Assembly: GCA_963922685.1 (NCBI GenBank)
Contig: CAWUJM010000001.1
Span: forward strand, 1 to 64,000
Length of the DNA stretch: 64,000 nt
Direction: 5' to 3'
DNA from: JAHDBG01 sp963922685
Lineage (GTDB): Bacteria > Pseudomonadota > Gammaproteobacteria > Chromatiales > Chromatiaceae
Part shown: piece by piece, positions 15,020 to 28,070 of the stretch
Layout of the letters: each line of letters begins with the position of its first letter
Position numbering within the stretch: position 1 is the stretch's first letter
Notes under the pieces: generated by a model
Told to the model about the DNA's origin: nothing
Seen by the model: the letters and a program-made list of their open reading frames with translations, nothing else
The model's database searches: none
Program-made: the position numbers and the translations under genes

Positions 15020-16162
15020 ATGTCTCCTGAGATAATACCTCTCAGCCTGTATATTCATATCCCCTGGTGCGTGCGGAAGTGTCCTTACTGCGACTTCAAT
15101 TCCCACACAGCCCCGACCAGACTGGACGAGACCCGTTACCGCAACGCACTACTGGCTGACCTGAACCGGGACTGTGCTCTGGTTGACAGACGCACCTTCC
15201 GGACTATCTTTATCGGTGGCGGCACACCCAGCCTGTACAGTGCCGGAACCATCGGTCAGATCCTGGACCAGACCAGCCAGATCTTCTCATTCGCTCCTGA
15301 TATTGAGATCACTCTGGAGGCAAATCCGGGCACTGTGGATGCACAACGCTTTGCGGACTACCGCGCCATCGGCATCAACCGTCTCTCCATCGGCATACAA
15401 AGCCTGAGCGACACAAAACTGCGCGCATTGGGACGTATTCATGGTCGCAGCGAGGCGCAAACCGCCATCCGGGCTGCACAACAGGCCGGGTTTGAACAGA
15501 TCAATCTGGATCTGATGTATGGCCTACCGGATCAGACTCTGGACGAAGCACTACAGGATCTGCGCGAATTGCTCAGCTATCAGACCAGCCATATCTCCTG
15601 GTATCAACTGACTCTGGAGCCAAACACATTATTTTACCGACAACCACCCGCCATACCGGATGAAGACATCATCGCTGACATGATGCAGGCTGGCCAGGCA
15701 CAGCTTGCAGCACATGGCTATCAGCAATATGAGATCTCAGCCTACTGCCAACCCGAAAGTTACTGCCGCCACAACCTGAACTACTGGCAATTCGGCGATT
15801 ATCTCGGCATCGGCGCAGGTGCTCACAGCAAACTGACCTTAATGGATGGACGTATTATACGCTGCAACAAATACCGCCATCCTGAGCAATATCAACAGGC
15901 CACAGACTCTGTCTATCAGCAACACATTCTGACTCCGGCAGCCCTGCCACTGGAATTCATGCTGAACGCACTACGCCTGACTCACGGGGTGCCGCTCACA
16001 TTATTCACTGAGCGCACCGGCCTGTCCTGCGACACAATACAACAACCGATACAGGATGCCGTGGCACAAGGATTGCTCAAACCAGCAACCAGCCACCTGC
16101 AACCGACTCAGCGCGGACATCTGTTTCTGAATGACCTGCTGGGCTACTTTCAAACCAGATAA
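15020..16162 (+). CDS. hemW: Radical SAM haem chaperone HemW
   Basis: 380 residues. LSLYIHIPWCVRKCPYCDFN contains the radical-SAM CxxxCxxC cluster; FIGGGTPSL and EANPG follow, and a C-terminal HemN domain is present. It is of HemW length and sequence type, not the longer coproporphyrinogen dehydrogenase HemN. HemW binds haem and SAM and delivers haem to respiratory enzymes. The ATG directly abuts the rnfA start (CATATG), leaving no intergenic DNA, and no clear ribosome site precedes it. radC follows after 8 nt. Confidence 0.93.
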   Translation: MSPEIIPLSLYIHIPWCVRKCPYCDFNSHTAPTRLDETRYRNALLADLNRDCALVDRRTFRTIFIGGGTPSLYSAGTIGQILDQTSQIFSFAPDIEITLEANPGTVDAQRFADYRAIGINRLSIGIQSLSDTKLRALGRIHGRSEAQTAIRAAQQAGFEQINLDLMYGLPDQTLDEALQDLRELLSYQTSHISWYQLTLEPNTLFYRQPPAIPDEDIIADMMQAGQAQLAAHGYQQYEISAYCQPESYCRHNLNYWQFGDYLGIGAGAHSKLTLMDGRIIRCNKYRHPEQYQQATDSVYQQHILTPAALPLEFMLNALRLTHGVPLTLFTERTGLSCDTIQQPIQDAVAQGLLKPATSHLQPTQRGHLFLNDLLGYFQTR

Positions 16163-16170
16163 CATCGGTT

Positions 16171-16848
16171 ATGTCAATCAAACAATGGCCGGATGAACAA
16201 CAACCCCGCACCAAGCTGCTGCAACAAGGCCCCGACTCCTTAACCGACGCTGAGCTGTTAGCGATCTTTCTGCGTACCGGTGTCAAAGGCAAAAGTGCCG
16301 TAGACCTGGCGCAGGAGTTGCTGCAACAATTCGGCAGCCTGCGCAACCTGCTGCAGGCTGATCAGGCCGAATTCTGTGATAAGCCTGGACTCGGCACAGC
16401 AAAATATACCCAACTGAGAGCCATTCTCGAAATGAGTCATCGCCATCTGAACGAACCGATGCAACGTGGCGCGACCTTAACATCACCTGACTTCACCATA
16501 AATTATTTCAAATCCCGCCTGCGCCACTACCCCTACGAAGTGTTTGCGGTACTCTATCTGGATACGCGACACCGGATTATTACGTACGAAGAATTATTTC
16601 GCGGCCGCCTTAACCGCAGCAGCGTACACCCCCGGGAAATCGTACGACAAAGCCTGCAACACAATGCAGCCGCCGTCATCTTCAGTCACAACCACCCTTC
16701 CGGCAGTGCTGAACCCAGCACAGCAGACTGGCGTATGACTGACCAGTTACGTGCAGCACTCGCACTGATTGATGTGAAGGTATTGGATCATATCATCATT
16801 GGCGGTGGCGAACATTGTTCCTTAGTCGCACGAGGCTGGCAGGCATGA
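16171..16848 (+). CDS. radC: RadC/MPN-domain DNA repair-associated protein
   Basis: 225 residues. The N-terminal HhH-like region (LTDAELLAIFLRTGVKGKSAVDLA) and the C-terminal JAB/MPN metal site (E...SVHPREIVRQSL, SHNHPSG and D) are complete. The biochemical role in cells is unsettled despite the historical repair name. It lies between hemW (8 nt) and kdsC (ATGA overlap) in one transcription unit; in many relatives it neighbours coaBC-dut instead, which here are 37 kb away. Confidence 0.95.
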   Translation: MSIKQWPDEQQPRTKLLQQGPDSLTDAELLAIFLRTGVKGKSAVDLAQELLQQFGSLRNLLQADQAEFCDKPGLGTAKYTQLRAILEMSHRHLNEPMQRGATLTSPDFTINYFKSRLRHYPYEVFAVLYLDTRHRIITYEELFRGRLNRSSVHPREIVRQSLQHNAAAVIFSHNHPSGSAEPSTADWRMTDQLRAALALIDVKVLDHIIIGGGEHCSLVARGWQA

Positions 16849-17378
16849 ACCAGACAAAAAACCTGCGTCAGCGCGCCGCTACAATCACCCACTTCATCTT
16901 TGATGTCGATGGAGTCATGACGGATGGTCGCTTATTATTCACCGAACAGGGCGAAGCCTGCAAAGACTTCCACGTACGGGATGGACTCGGACTGCAACTG
17001 CTGCAACGCGCTGACATCCGGATTGCGGTGATCAGTGGCCGCAACTCACCGATTGTCACCAATCGATTGCATACTCTCGGTATTCACGAGATTTATCAGG
17101 GCATCGCAAACAAAGGAGATGCTTATGCCGCCTTCAAACAACAACACCAGCTACCGGATCACCAGATCGCTTATATGGGTGATGACCTGATTGATCTGCC
17201 TATCCTGTGTCAGGCCGGGCTTGCGATCGCCGTCGCTGATGCCCACGAGCAGGTCAGACAACACGCACACTGGTGCACCCGCAAGCCGGGTGGACAGGGT
17301 GCCGTGCGCGAAGCCTGCGAGTGGCTGCTACAAGCACAAAACAAACTGCAACCACTGATACAACACTATCTTGTGTAA
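16845..17378 (+). CDS. kdsC: Kdo-8-phosphate phosphatase KdsC
   Basis: 177 residues from the ATG overlapping the radC stop; a longer in-frame start inside radC is rejected. The HAD phosphatase motif DVDGVMTDG is at the N terminus, then VISGR and GDDLIDLPIL. It hydrolyses Kdo-8-phosphate to Kdo for LPS inner core. It is separated from kdsD (10.4 kb) and from the lpt genes with which it usually clusters. The bidirectional terminator at 17390-17422 follows. Confidence 0.93.
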   Translation: MNQTKNLRQRAATITHFIFDVDGVMTDGRLLFTEQGEACKDFHVRDGLGLQLLQRADIRIAVISGRNSPIVTNRLHTLGIHEIYQGIANKGDAYAAFKQQHQLPDHQIAYMGDDLIDLPILCQAGLAIAVADAHEQVRQHAHWCTRKPGGQGAVREACEWLLQAQNKLQPLIQHYLV

Positions 17379-17389
17379 AAGCGCACAAA

Positions 17390-17422
17390 AAAAGCCTGTA
17401 CCAATAAAAGGCACAGGCTTTT
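17390..17422. terminator. Bidirectional intrinsic terminator, kdsC / OmpA-family gene
   Basis: Stem arms AAAAGCCTGT (17390-17399) and ACAGGCTTTT (17413-17422) around a 13-nt loop, with an A-run before and T-run after, so it works as a terminator for kdsC on the plus strand and for the convergent OmpA-family gene on the minus strand. Confidence 0.85.
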
Positions 17423-17468
17423 CAATGTTCCGGCGGTGCAGCAGAAGCTGCGCCAACTTTAAGGCATC

Positions 17469-18269
17469 TTATCGGGCAGTCACCTCAACCCGACGATTCA
17501 GTGCACGGCCTTCAGGCGTATCATTGTCGCCCACAGGGTTCGCTTCACCCATGCCTTTCACAGTGATATTACGCACACCATGTTTTGCCAGGTAATCAGC
17601 AACAGTCTGCGCACGGCGCTCAGATAGATTCTTATTGTATGTTTCAGGCCCGACAGAGTCAGTATAGCCTGCCACATAAACCTGTTTTTCACCACCCTGC
17701 AAACCTTTGATTGCTTCTGCTAGAGTCTGCAGCTTAGCCTCATCAAACGGCTTCAGCAGAACAGTATTTGATTTATCAAACGCAAAACCACTCAACACTT
17801 CATGCAACGATTCCGGCCCGGCACTCACAAGAGGAGCACATCCTTCAGCATCAACAGTGGCACCCCATAATGTATCGGGGCAGCGATCGCGACTGTCTGC
17901 TATACCATCACTATCATGATCCACAAAGCAGCCCAGATGGTTAACAACAGCGCGATACGTGGAATCGGGACACTGATCGACATCATCATTAACTCCGTCT
18001 CCGTCAGAGTCACCCACCGGACGCTGTGTCATCAGCACAGGGGCGAGCTCGGGCATAACGGCGGCATCACCACTACAATAAGGCGCATTTTTTACCGTAC
18101 CTGTCGCAGCATCCCAGCATTCTTTAAAATTGTTATACACAATATCGCCACTGGACGAGGTAACATAGCTACCCGCATACACAGCTCCGGCACCGAAAGA
18201 CAGGCTGACAGCCAGACTGACAGGTGCCACCAAACCGAATATATTCCGTTTTCCTTCTGTTTCAAACAT
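17469..18269 (-). CDS. OmpA-family outer membrane protein with TSP3 calcium-binding repeats
   Basis: 266 residues. A signal-peptide-like segment ends near AGAVYAG (residue 33); a short unique region follows, then two thrombospondin type-3-like repeats (DSDGDGVNDDVDQCPDS and DHDSDGIADSRDRCPDT) that bind calcium, then a C-terminal OmpA peptidoglycan-binding domain (VYVAGYTDSVGPETYNKNLS, RRAQTVADYL, GEANPVGDNDTPEGRALNRRVE). There is no room for an N-terminal beta barrel, so it resembles a periplasmic OmpA/OprF C-terminal module. A strong GGAGGA ribosome site precedes the ATG. Confidence 0.88.
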   Translation of the reverse strand: MFETEGKRNIFGLVAPVSLAVSLSFGAGAVYAGSYVTSSSGDIVYNNFKECWDAATGTVKNAPYCSGDAAVMPELAPVLMTQRPVGDSDGDGVNDDVDQCPDSTYRAVVNHLGCFVDHDSDGIADSRDRCPDTLWGATVDAEGCAPLVSAGPESLHEVLSGFAFDKSNTVLLKPFDEAKLQTLAEAIKGLQGGEKQVYVAGYTDSVGPETYNKNLSERRAQTVADYLAKHGVRNITVKGMGEANPVGDNDTPEGRALNRRVEVTAR

Positions 18270-18553
18270 GGTTATTCCTCCGGGATTGCAATAAAAGCAA
18301 AACAGACCGATCGTTCAGGCTACCCGCCAACCCGACCTTAACACTAGTATGATCACGAAAACTGCAAGCCCTGCCGAGGCATAAATGCCGCAAAAACCTG
18401 CAAAAAATCAACCTCTTCAGAAAATGCCAGGCTGCACAGTTCAGATACACATCACCGACACCTTAAAACATCTAAGTAGTATACCATTAAGTATTGCCAG
18501 CATGAAACATAAAGTGCTGGTTTCATCCTTCTGCAGACACAACTGCTAAAAAA
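18270..18553. other. Gene-free leader between the OmpA-family gene and rRNA terminator
   Basis: Holds the 5' leader and ribosome site (GGAGGA) of the OmpA-family gene on the minus strand. It is A/T-rich toward 18400-18550. No coding frame with family similarity, tRNA or repeat was recognised. Confidence 0.5.
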
Positions 18554-18584
18554 AAACCCTGATGACTGAACGTCATCAGGGTTT
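18554..18584 (-). terminator. rRNA operon intrinsic terminator
   Basis: Stem AAACCCTGATGAC / GTCATCAGGGTTT (13 bp) with a 5-nt loop, followed on the minus strand by a run of nine T. It lies 12 nt after the 5S 3' end. Confidence 0.93.
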
Positions 18585-18596
18585 CTGATGTTAAAA

Positions 18597-18713
18597 GTCT
18601 GGCAGTAACCTACTCTCACATGGGGAAACCCCACACTACCATCGGCGATATATCGTTTCACTTCTGAGTTCGGTATGGGATCAGGTGGTTCCGATATTCT
18701 ATGGCCGCCAGAC
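18597..18713 (-). rRNA. rrf: 5S ribosomal RNA
   Basis: About 117 nt. On the minus strand it begins GTCTGGCGGCCATAG and ends CTACTGCCAGAC-like pairing with the 5' end; the internal CCGAACTCAGAAGTGAAACG and GATGGTAGTGTGGGG segments match gammaproteobacterial 5S. Last gene of the rRNA operon. Confidence 0.96.
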
Positions 18714-18855
18714 AAACTGTTATAAAGCCATCTCTGAAAATAACTGCACTCACAGAAATATTCAGATTTGTCCTTAAAAATCTGGTTTGATTGATCAGCA
18801 CCAGGAATCATGCACAGATTCTCTGCAAAACACCCAAAGCGTTCGGGTGTTATAG

Positions 18856-21630
<2,775 letters not shown>

Positions 21631-21736
21631 CTATAACCCCGAAAACTCTGGAGTATCCGGTGTCAAATAATCGCTGACATGATTCCCATTCAAGCGGAAC
21701 TCATCGCTTGAAATGGCACTTCTCAAAATCAAACCA

Positions 21737-21751
21737 GATTGTTAAAGAACA
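21737..21751 (-). promoter_or_regulatory. boxA antitermination site before 23S
   Basis: Minus strand reads TGTTCTTTAACAATC, the Nus-factor boxA motif, in the spacer between tRNA-Ala and 23S rRNA. The rest of the 21631-21823 spacer shows nothing further recognisable. Confidence 0.8.
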
Positions 21752-21823
21752 GACTTTGCAAATGCAAAGTGCACAAACCTGCAACACAGGTCTGTGCACT
21801 ATACACTTCCGAACCACCATACC

Positions 21824-21899
21824 TGGTGGAGCCAGGCGGGATCGAACCGCCGACCTCCTGCGTGCAAGGCAGGCGCTCTCCCAGCTGAGCTATGGCCCC
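21824..21899 (-). tRNA. tRNA-Ala (anticodon TGC)
   Basis: 76 nt including an encoded CCA. The minus strand begins GGGGCCATAGCTCAGCTGGG, has the anticodon loop CTTGCAC with TGC, and ends with the T-loop GGTTCGATCC and acceptor complement. Located in the 16S-23S spacer. Confidence 0.97.
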
Positions 21900-22071
21900 G
21901 ATTTCCTGATCGGAATACCACTTAATAGTACTCCGGAAAACAGAATTTTTGTACTGATCAAAGCGTAAGTTAAAGTAGAGCAGCGCAAAAGGCTTTTTCG
22001 AAGAACAAGTCAGAAACTGACAACGCTTGTTTTATAAGCAAGTAAGTTTTTAACGCAGTTATTCGGAAAAG

Positions 22072-22148
<77 letters not shown>

Positions 22149-22206
22149 GGGCCTGTATAAATCAAGTAACTTGTGTGGGTGCCCTGCCAACAGACTAAGG
22201 CTTTTT

Positions 22207-23702
<1,496 letters not shown>

Positions 23703-23830
23703 AATCATGTGTTGCCTGAGCAACAATTCGGCTCAATATCAGAATCTTAAAGGTATTTCTCTAAGATGCATCTATTGACATTTATTGGCCAAGGCCCGTC
23801 AACAGAGCACCCACACAAGTTACCTGATAT

Positions 23831-23843
23831 GTTTTTAAAGAAC
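23831..23843 (-). promoter_or_regulatory. boxA in the 16S leader
   Basis: Minus strand GTTCTTTAAAAAC, about 35 nt after the predicted rRNA transcription start and about 130 nt before 16S, matching the Nus antitermination boxA. Confidence 0.65.
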
Positions 23844-23878
23844 TTGGCGCTGGGTTTGCAGCGCATCAAGCTTCGAGT

Positions 23879-23906
23879 ATTTTACAGCATTTTAGCTGCG
23901 CGTCAA
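23879..23906 (-). promoter_or_regulatory. rRNA operon sigma-70 promoter
   Basis: On the minus strand TTGACG (23901-23906) and TAAAAT (23879-23884) are separated by 16 nt, as in rrn P1 promoters. The upstream side is A/T-rich with T-runs (UP-element-like). It drives 16S-Ile-Ala-23S-5S. Confidence 0.85.
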
Positions 23907-24031
23907 GAAAAACGCTCTGCAAGGCTGAAATGCTGTCGAAGATCCTCACTATACAGCAAATACTGCTCTTGTCAATTATTTTGAGCATCCAGGGTGGATT
24001 CAGTCACTGGACTGCCCTGACATTTATCTGG

Positions 24032-24050
24032 GATAATGATACTTTTTGGC
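24032..24050 (+). promoter_or_regulatory. Candidate Fur box upstream of TonB receptor
   Basis: GATAATGATACTTTTTGGC agrees with the 19-bp Fur consensus at about 14 positions, including the first ten in a row. It lies 32 nt before the ATG of the receptor gene, a position compatible with iron repression. Prediction by eye; the right half is weak. Confidence 0.4.
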
Positions 24051-24082
24051 CTGACTTTACTACAAAGGACTCAGATTTCCAT

Positions 24083-26017
24083 ATGCATATGCCGCAACAA
24101 ACGAACTCTTTCCGGATATGGCTGCTCGTCTGCCTGCCGGGCCTGGCACATGCCGTGATTGATATCCCGGAGGTACTGGTCAGTGCTTCGCGCAGCGATC
24201 AGTCAGGCATCACTATCCCGGCAGCACATTATGTGCTGAATCGGGAGCAGATTATACAGAGCGCAGCCCGTACTCTGGGTGAGTTACTGGATCAGCAGCC
24301 CGGAATTCATACCAGAGATAATGGTACTTCTGTTGCGATTGATATGCGTGGCTTCGGCAGCACCGCCGATTCCAACGTCGTTGTCCTGCTGAACGGACGC
24401 AAACTGAATCCGGCCACTGATATGGGACAGTTGCCGCTGAATACGATTGATCTGGATCAGGTGCAACAGGTCGAAGTGATCTTTGGCAGTGCCGGTACTT
24501 TATATGGTAACCAAGCCGTCGGTGGCCTGATCAATGTGATCACACAACGTCCGGTAACGGGCCAGGAGTCTCAGGCACGAATCGGGCTCGGCAGCTACCA
24601 GAGTCGGGAACTGTTATTACAACATGCGCTGCGCCGCCCGGACGGACTGGGCGTGAATCTGTCGCTGCGGCAGCGACGCAGCGACAATTACCGGGCACAT
24701 AATGACACAGATATCAGACAGTTCTCTGCTGAATTGGACTGGGTACGGCCTAGTAGTCGTTCTGTGTTCAGTCTGCGCCATATGGATGAATTTATACAGA
24801 CGCCCGGTGCCTTGCTGGCCGGTGAACTGGCTGCTGATCGCCGCCAGGTTGCAGCTCCTTATGCCAATGACTTTCAGGATACACGCAGCACAACACTGAC
24901 CCTTGCAACAGAACAGACCTTCGGAGCAACCCAAAAACTGGCTGCAGAACTGACTTATCAGGATCATGCTCGTGATTTTATACAAAGCTCTCGCAACTGG
25001 CCGGGTAGCCCGACGACACAAGATCGTGAGACCTGGTCTTTAACAACGCGACTGACCGGCCAGTCAGGGCAAGTGGACTACACGCTCGGCCTGGACTGGC
25101 AACAAACGGATTACTTACTGGTATCCGGTTTCGGGCCTCAAGGCAATGACCAGAGCATCATTGCCGGTTATGCTCAGGCGCAATTTGCGCCGGCTGAACC
25201 GGTGACTGCCACACTCGGACTGCGCCATGCTTCTGTTGATAACCGGATCAATCACAACAGATCGCCGGTGCGACTGGATGATGCAATCACGGTGGGTTCA
25301 GCCGGACTGGAATTTGCCTGGTCGGACCAGTTCAGCACCTTTCTGCGAGCCGATCAGAACTACCGGTTTGCGAAGGTAGATGAACATACTAACGTAATCT
25401 TTGGCCAGCCAGTCGGCCTGCAGAATCAACGCAGCCTGTCATATGAGGTCGGCCTGCGTTTCACAACGCCTGTATACCAGTTACAAGCCCAGGCCTATCG
25501 TCTCAACCTGAAGAATGAAATCAGTCTTGACTCCAGCGGTGCTTATCCTGTCAATATCAACCTGCCACGCAGCCGACGTCTTGGTGCACTAGTCTCAGCA
25601 GACTGGGCTGTAGATACGCTGTGGGATCTGGGTGGCAGCTGGGAAGTGATTGACAGCGAGATCACAGCGGGTCCGCATCAGGGCAACCGGGTACCTCTGG
25701 TGCCGCGACAACGCGGCACCCTGTATCTGCAGTACGAGCCGGTCGAAGCATGGCATCTGCGCACCGAGCTGGAACGGGTCAATGATCAGATACTCGGTGG
25801 TGATTTTAACAATACCGGTAGTCAGCTACCCACTTACACAGTGTTAAATCTGGTCGCGAATCATGAAACAGATCAGTGGCGTTTCAGTGCCCGGATCAAT
25901 AACCTGCTGAACGAAGAATATGTTACAACGGGTGCTGGCAGCGGTGCCCTAGAAGGTTTTTACCCGGCACCGGAACGCAGCCTGTGGCTGACTGCCAGCT
26001 ACTTTTTTGCGCACTGA
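24083..26017 (+). CDS. TonB-dependent outer membrane receptor
   Basis: About 644 residues from the ATG at 24083 (or the ATG at 24089). A signal peptide (FRIWLLVCLPGLAHA) precedes a plug domain (IPEVLVSASRSD as a TonB-box-like region, LLDQQPGIHTRDNG, MRGFG, VVVLLNGRKLNP, VEVIFGSAGTLYGNQAVGGLINVIT) and a 22-strand barrel ending in a terminal aromatic (SYFF). It imports a large ligand using TonB energy. The ligand is not readable; the barrel and plug look like siderophore or BtuB-type receptors. The downstream ABC ATPase gene starts 15 nt later, and a possible Fur box precedes it. A longer frame back to 23930 lacks a sensible signal and is rejected. Confidence 0.9.
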   Translation: MHMPQQTNSFRIWLLVCLPGLAHAVIDIPEVLVSASRSDQSGITIPAAHYVLNREQIIQSAARTLGELLDQQPGIHTRDNGTSVAIDMRGFGSTADSNVVVLLNGRKLNPATDMGQLPLNTIDLDQVQQVEVIFGSAGTLYGNQAVGGLINVITQRPVTGQESQARIGLGSYQSRELLLQHALRRPDGLGVNLSLRQRRSDNYRAHNDTDIRQFSAELDWVRPSSRSVFSLRHMDEFIQTPGALLAGELAADRRQVAAPYANDFQDTRSTTLTLATEQTFGATQKLAAELTYQDHARDFIQSSRNWPGSPTTQDRETWSLTTRLTGQSGQVDYTLGLDWQQTDYLLVSGFGPQGNDQSIIAGYAQAQFAPAEPVTATLGLRHASVDNRINHNRSPVRLDDAITVGSAGLEFAWSDQFSTFLRADQNYRFAKVDEHTNVIFGQPVGLQNQRSLSYEVGLRFTTPVYQLQAQAYRLNLKNEISLDSSGAYPVNINLPRSRRLGALVSADWAVDTLWDLGGSWEVIDSEITAGPHQGNRVPLVPRQRGTLYLQYEPVEAWHLRTELERVNDQILGGDFNNTGSQLPTYTVLNLVANHETDQWRFSARINNLLNEEYVTTGAGSGALEGFYPAPERSLWLTASYFFAH

Positions 26018-26032
26018 CCCGATCCATGTCTC

Positions 26033-28066
26033 ATGTTCGCGACTGATACGCCACTGCTGGCAGTCCGGCACCTGCGCACGGAACTGACCCGGCCAAGTCA
26101 GGTGCCGGTACGTGCAGTTGATGACGTCAGTCTGACATTACAGCAGGGCAGAACTTTTGCCCTGCTGGGCGAATCCGGCTGCGGCAAGTCGATGGCAGCT
26201 CTGTCGCTGCTACGTTTATTGCCTCCGAACGGTCGTATCACACAGGGCGAAGTCGACCTGTCCGGTGAGTCAGTGCTGTCCCTGCCGGAAGCCGCGATGC
26301 GTCAGGTACGTGGTCGGCGGATCAGCATGATCTTTCAGGAGCCGATGTCCTCACTGAATCCGGTGATGACGGTCGGCAGCCAGGTTGCTGAAGCCGTCCG
26401 GCTGCACGATCCGGCCTCAGCCCCGCACACGCGGGTGCTGGAACTGTTCACAGCGGTTGGTATCCCGGATCCGGCCCGGCGCCAGAGCGAATTTCCGCAC
26501 CAGCTTTCCGGTGGCCTGCAACAACGCGTGATGATCGCACTCGCCCTGGCCGGGCGACCGGATATCCTGATTGCAGACGAGCCGACCACCGCCCTGGATG
26601 TGACGATACAGGCCCAGGTGCTGACTCTGTTGCGAAAATTGCAGCAGGAGACCGGTATGGCAATCCTGCTGATCACGCACGATCTGGGCGTCGCTGCGCA
26701 GATGGCGGATCAGGTCGCGGTGATGTATGCCGGACAGATTGTCGAACAGGCACCTGCTGCGGCCTTTTTCCGGCAACAGCAGCATCCCTACAGCCGCAAG
26801 CTGTTACTGAGCCTGCCAACTGCACAGAAACGGTGCCAGACTCTGGCGGTAATTCCCGGCATGGTGCCGACACCAGACCAGGTGTTTGACGGCTGTCGCT
26901 TTGCGGACCGTTGTGATCTGGCACAGGCTATCTGTCGCCAGACCCTGCCGCCCTGGCAGGGTACAGACCAACCGGCTCAAGCCGGTTTTTTGTGTCATCT
27001 GCCTGCCGGCACGTCCGATGACCCTGTCCCGGCAACCGTGACACCGGTCAAACGTACCAGCTCGCTAACCCCCCTGTTACAGATCAGTAAACTGTGCCTG
27101 CATTTTCCGATCCGCACCGGTGTACTGCGTCGCGTGACCGGACACGTCAGGGCGGTGGATGGTGTCAGCCTGACCCTGGCCGCTGGTCAGACCCTGGCAC
27201 TGGTCGGTGAATCCGGCTGCGGTAAAACCACGCTGGCTAAATCCCTGCTGCAGCTGTATCACGCCACTGCCGGCAGGATACTGTTTGACGGACGTGATAT
27301 CAGCACCCTGCGCGGTCGGGCGCGCCGTCAGCTCAGCACTGAACTGCAGATGATCTTTCAGGATCCGGCCTCGTCAATGAATCCGCGTCTGCGCGTAGCC
27401 GACATCATCGCAGAAGGTCTGCACACCCGACAGACTCAGGCTGAACGCCAGGCCCGGATCGCGGAACTGCTGCATCAGGTCGGATTGCCCGGCAACGCGA
27501 TGGCACGCTATCCGCATGAGTTTTCCGGCGGGCAACGCCAGCGGATCGCGATTGCCCGCGCCTTGGCGGTCAGACCACGCCTGATCGTGTGTGACGAGCC
27601 GACCAGCGCGCTGGATGTGAGTGTGCAGGCACAGATCCTGAATCTGCTGCAGACACTGCAGCACACCCTCAGCCTGAGCTATTTATTCATCACTCACAAT
27701 ATTGCAGTGGTCGCCTTTCTGGCTGACCAGGTTGCTGTGATGTATCTGGGGCGAATCGTTGAACAGGGTCCGGTGACAGAGATCCTGAATCAGCCGCGTC
27801 ATCCTTACACGCAGGAACTGCTCGCAGCAGTCCCGGCACCGGAACCCGTATCTTCACGGCCAGACCACACGCCTCTCAGCGGCGATCTGCCGTCTCCGGC
27901 AGATCCACCGACCGGCTGTCATTTCCATACGCGCTGCCCTCAGGCCAGTCCGCAGTGTCGCACCACTTATCCCGCTACCATACAACTGACTGCTCAACAC
28001 ACCGTTGCCTGCTGGCTATACAGAGATGGCGAAATCAGATCAGACGACAGTGCTACCACGCTATGA
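26033..28066 (+). CDS. Fused double ATPase of a peptide/nickel-type ABC importer
   Basis: 677 residues with two complete ABC domains. Domain 1: Walker A GESGCGKS at 46-53, signature LSGGLQQRV, Walker B ILIADEPT. Domain 2: Walker A GESGCGKT at 392-399, signature FSGGQRQRI, Walker B LIVCDEPT. Each is followed by the oligopeptide C-terminal domain with its Cys motif (CRFADRC and CHFHTRCPQ). This is the GsiA/YejF layout for peptide, glutathione, nickel or metallophore import. No permease genes are adjacent, so it must energise permeases encoded elsewhere. Co-transcription with the TonB receptor suggests the same cargo crosses both membranes. Confidence 0.93.
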   Translation: MFATDTPLLAVRHLRTELTRPSQVPVRAVDDVSLTLQQGRTFALLGESGCGKSMAALSLLRLLPPNGRITQGEVDLSGESVLSLPEAAMRQVRGRRISMIFQEPMSSLNPVMTVGSQVAEAVRLHDPASAPHTRVLELFTAVGIPDPARRQSEFPHQLSGGLQQRVMIALALAGRPDILIADEPTTALDVTIQAQVLTLLRKLQQETGMAILLITHDLGVAAQMADQVAVMYAGQIVEQAPAAAFFRQQQHPYSRKLLLSLPTAQKRCQTLAVIPGMVPTPDQVFDGCRFADRCDLAQAICRQTLPPWQGTDQPAQAGFLCHLPAGTSDDPVPATVTPVKRTSSLTPLLQISKLCLHFPIRTGVLRRVTGHVRAVDGVSLTLAAGQTLALVGESGCGKTTLAKSLLQLYHATAGRILFDGRDISTLRGRARRQLSTELQMIFQDPASSMNPRLRVADIIAEGLHTRQTQAERQARIAELLHQVGLPGNAMARYPHEFSGGQRQRIAIARALAVRPRLIVCDEPTSALDVSVQAQILNLLQTLQHTLSLSYLFITHNIAVVAFLADQVAVMYLGRIVEQGPVTEILNQPRHPYTQELLAAVPAPEPVSSRPDHTPLSGDLPSPADPPTGCHFHTRCPQASPQCRTTYPATIQLTAQHTVACWLYRDGEIRSDDSATTL

Positions 28067-28070
28067 CCAG

